Positions 60,975-64,000 of a DNA stretch of 64,000 nucleotides are shown one piece after another. The stretch's first letter is position 1. Every line of letters begins with the position of its first letter. The notes beneath the pieces were generated by a model that saw nothing but the letters and a program-made list of their open reading frames with translations, was not told where the DNA came from and did no database searches. Where the stretch lies: positions 16,302,403-16,366,402 of the forward strand of contig NC_079898.1 in NCBI RefSeq assembly GCF_024868665.1, given 5' to 3'. The stretch is from Triplophysa rosa (lineage: Eukaryota > Chordata > Actinopteri > Cypriniformes > Nemacheilidae). Both the position numbers and the translations under genes were made by a program.

Positions 60975-62890
60975 GCAAAGCTTTCCATTTGCTCTTCATT
61001 TCATCTTATTAATGTCTAGGATAAATAACTGAGATATTAAAGAGATCTCATCTGTGATTCTTTTTTCTTATGGGTTAATGGACTAACATAAACACTTCCA
61101 TCCCTATCAGACTGTCACTTTAGCGGATTTCTTAAGAGTTTGATTTGACTTGCATCAGATAAAAACAGTGCAGGTAACACTAGCACAATACCCATTTAAG
61201 CCACACAATAAACCATCTTCCTAATAACCAATAGCTCCATTTTATTTAAACACCAAAGGCGAATTTTGCACTTTGGCATTTGTCAAATATGTTAATTTTG
61301 GACCATACAGTACATATGCTCAATGTGAAGAAACAGAACACCATATTGGTGTTGGTGACAGTTACTTGCTCAAGTGGGATGGCTTGTCACTTGGTGGGGG
61401 TGCTGCTCTTTTTCTTCCTTCCTTTCTCGATTTCACAACAATTTCACAATTACAAACACTCCCTCACAGTAGCACTGGCACAATAATAACTCTAAAAATA
61501 TGCCAAGACAAAATAGAAAAATCATCATCTTTGCATTACCTCCTCCTTCAGTTATTGGATATTACCACCTCTAAATGCGATCTTCATCATTTAGTACTTA
61601 TTAAACCTCTATATCAAATATTTACAAAACTGCCAGAGCCCAAATTGCTGGAGGAGAACAGTTTTTATTTCAAAGAGCAAGAAGGAGAAATGAAATGAAG
61701 ACTAAACATGAACACAGTTATTGAGAGACTCCAGCGAGAAGGAAGCATCAGATGAATAGAAAATAGGTAGGAAAAAAACGTAGTACTGCTCCTTATCAAA
61801 AGTGGACAACAGGGGCTGAAATACACAAAAGGTCCCTCAACAGAACACTCTACCCGTAGCTTATCTATTTCATTAAGATTTTATCATCGTATAATCTCTT
61901 TGAAATAATAAATAAACTCCTCAGTAAATAATCTTCAAACGACACACATTCCCTTTTTGGTGAACTTTCAGAGACAAGTCAATGCTAAATATTTGCACTA
62001 ACAAATAAATACATGTCTTTCGTAAGCACAAAGTAAAAAAATTGACATGCTTTCTGGGTTGTGCCAATGATTTATTTCCTTGGTAAGAACAGAAAATGGT
62101 TTCAAAAACCTTGTTTCTCCACTGACAACAATTCAAAACGAACCTTCTCACAAAAACAGTTTTTAAATCAGCATATGCTAAATATTTCATCGCATATTCT
62201 AAACTGCATACTAACAGGGGTCCTGCACCAGCCGAGCACCTGCTAAAGATTAATGCCCATTGCTTTCTATGTATTTCAGACCTCCTTGGGTTGGTTGTGT
62301 GTGCAACTGCCATGTTCCTTCACAACGTAATGCTGTCTCGTCGTGCTGTCTCGAAGAATAACATTAACATATATTTTCAAAACATTCCATAGAATAAATG
62401 GTCATGAAGACACATTTTAATGTAAAGATCATAGGGGATGACACTTTGCATTATAAAAGACCCATACAAATGTAATGAACAGCATGCCACATGGCTAACT
62501 TTTTGTGGTGTGGCGTCCGTGCTGTTTTTTCTGCTTTTGTGTCGCTCCCCTTACACCAGCAGTCATCACCCTAAACATACGACCTCCAAAGTTATGCAAA
62601 TACTCACTGCAAAAATGATAGCACCGTCATTCCGATAATCCATTCGTAAATCTAATTTGTGTGCTAGAAATACACATTTACCTGCTATACCCAAGGAAAA
62701 ATGCCGGGTGGTTCTAACAAAGCGTGGAGTAGGGCAATAACAAAAAAAGAAATACATGTATTTTTTATATATAAATATATATATGTATGTACAGATATAG
62801 TCAACTTTTTGCTAAGCTTATTCTGGCAAAGGTGCCTGATGGATGGGGTTCCTTTTTTAAGCCCTTTCAGGGAAAGAAAATAAGCTCAAC
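60975..62890. other. Non-coding, no recognised gene
   Basis: Open frames of 141 codons (61273-61698, plus) and 130 codons (61921-62313, minus) have no recognised domain, no supporting splice sites and no codon signal that I can see. A TATATA-rich tract lies near 62765-62790. Confidence 0.3.
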
Positions 62891-63250
62891 GTTGCAATTT
62901 ACCGAGCCATATAAATCAGCCCGTGACCACAAATAATTCTGTGAGGGGAGAATTTATATGTTTAATTACACAGTGCAGGTGCCAGACTTGTCTTCCTCAT
63001 TACTCTAAGACACATAAAACACTCAATAACGCGTACAGCGGCAGGACAATAGGAAGACAAAGTAATTAGCTGCCTGTTATTTAATAAGTTACTTCTACGA
63101 GCCGCTTCATCTTGGTCGAGTTTAGCATACTGTACTCCGTTAAAGGAGCGCTCCAGATTACCTTAATATGCCTAGCTGAGTTGTTTTCTTTTATTCCAGT
63201 TCTACTTCTAACTTCTTGTTTTATGGTTTTTTTTGCAGCGTTCCTTGTAA
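62891..63250. promoter_or_regulatory. Candidate conserved non-coding element
   Basis: Repeat-free, with GAATTTATATGTTTAATTAC, GACAAAGTAATTAGCTGCCT and TGTTATTTAATAAGTTAC close together. The homeodomain-type cores and lack of open frames fit a regulatory element; this is inference only. Confidence 0.25.
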
Positions 63251-64000
63251 AGCTTTCATTCTCTGCGCGTGTGTGTGTGTGGGGGGGGGTATCGCTGTGG
63301 CCCGATACAGAAAGCCAATAAAGAGGAGGGTGGATTTGGCCGGACTCTCTGGTTTCGAAATGTATGTGCGTTTGGAGACAGGCAGACATGTTCCACACAC
63401 CTGAGCACCGTGTTGCACCTAAGTCACATGGGCACCAGTCAGCAATGGGCAGCCAAACTCCAGCCATTTGTGTTTTACTCCTGGGCCTGGAATCATATCA
63501 AAGCAAAGCAGCATGCCAGTGTGGGTGGCAAGGGATTCGAACCACAAGGTCAAGGGAGTTCAGCAGAACAGAGAAAGGCCTCTCAGGAGAGAGAGAGAGC
63601 GAGAGAGGAGGAGTTGAAGAGAGAGAACTAATGTGAAAGCCACATGTGCGCAGTGCCTTCACTTTCTTTCACTCCCGCTTTCCACAGTCCAGCTGCCCTC
63701 CACCACAATCCCAGCCTGGGGATGTTTAACTACCCAACACAGTAAAAGGGCCAAGTCTTACTCACTTTCTTTCTCTCTTTCTCCATTCCAAAACTCACAA
63801 AGTCCTGAGTAAACATAGTTCAGCCTACCTCACCGGCCATTCTCTTCCCATTGGGCCCAAGGCTGTTTAGAGACCAGCCAAACCAGGTCAAGTCCCCCCT
63901 CGCAGGCTCCACAAGAGACCTGACCTTACCCCGCACCCGGCTTCTACACAACGGGCCATGGGTAAGCTAATATACCGCCTTACACTCACCCCACATAGTC
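63251..64000. other. Non-coding; possible exon near the window end
   Basis: A short GT/G-run microsatellite lies at 63269-63288 and a GA tract at 63584-63607. A plus-strand frame from about 63814 to 63960 stays open and is followed by ATGGGTAAGC, which has a donor-like GTAAGC and also a Kozak-like GCCATGG. Either an exon or an initiator is conceivable, but no family can be recognised, so I do not call a gene. Confidence 0.25.

Noticed and set aside
63814..63960. Possible exon ending at a GTAAGC donor, or a start at GCCATGG
   Set aside because: Short, no recognisable protein, and the window ends 40 bases later, so neither reading can be supported.

Overview
The window looks like vertebrate, specifically teleost and probably cyprinid (carp/zebrafish-like), genomic DNA. 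The reasons are: AT-rich non-coding sequence without bacterial gene packing; many short inverted-repeat elements of the Angel type (TTAAAGGGATAGTTCACC ends); a tRNA-derived SINE and an L2-like LINE ending in the fish tail GCTTTGGATAAAAGCGTCTG; Tc1, Harbinger-like and hAT-like DNA elements; and long GA/CA microsatellites. I find no convincing host gene. The only weak host-exon candidate is a minus-strand terminal exon at 487-596. Most long open frames are chance ORFs, microsatellite translations or parts of transposons.

Layout. 0-10.5 kb: mostly unannotated single-copy-looking DNA, with a locally duplicated block (3.8-6.05 kb), a tRNA-SINE (4966-5130) and a palindromic MITE (5377-5664). 10.5-12.3 kb: an Angel fragment and a retroposon 3' end split by a complete Tc1/mariner element (10916-12136) with an uninterrupted 346-aa transposase of DD36E spacing. 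12.3-28 kb: non-coding DNA with Angel copies, other foldback fragments and a solo LTR with perfect 5-bp target duplication (22576-22910). 28.2-34.6 kb: a nearly full-length Tx1/L1-group LINE on the minus strand (ORF1 open, ORF2 broken) that abuts (GA)n on both sides, as expected of a (TC)n-targeted insertion. 37.8-39.5 kb: three elements nested inside each other; the innermost sits at TTAA inside a Myb-like reading frame of a Harbinger-like element. 42.7-44.15 kb: a second copy of that innermost family, itself split by a hAT-like MITE. 45-52.7 kb: a TTAA MITE, more Angel copies, a LINE/SINE tail, a CpG cluster and a 1.8-kb element with CAGAGATGACGTATTTT terminal repeats. 54.7-55.3 kb: Angel and foldback copies. 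59.35-60.97 kb: a 5'-truncated L2-like LINE directly joined to a second copy of the TTAA MITE. The remainder has no recognisable gene; several blocks with dense homeodomain-type TAAT cores look like candidate conserved non-coding elements, but conservation cannot be judged from one sequence.

How the parts relate. The coding content belongs to mobile elements. The Tc1 transposase is the only complete DNA-transposon enzyme present. The L2-like LINE shares its 3' tail with the SINE, consistent with LINE machinery mobilising the SINE. The many MITEs have no matching enzyme in the window and must have depended on proteins from elsewhere. The low gene density and repeat nesting suggest an intergenic gene desert or a very large intron.
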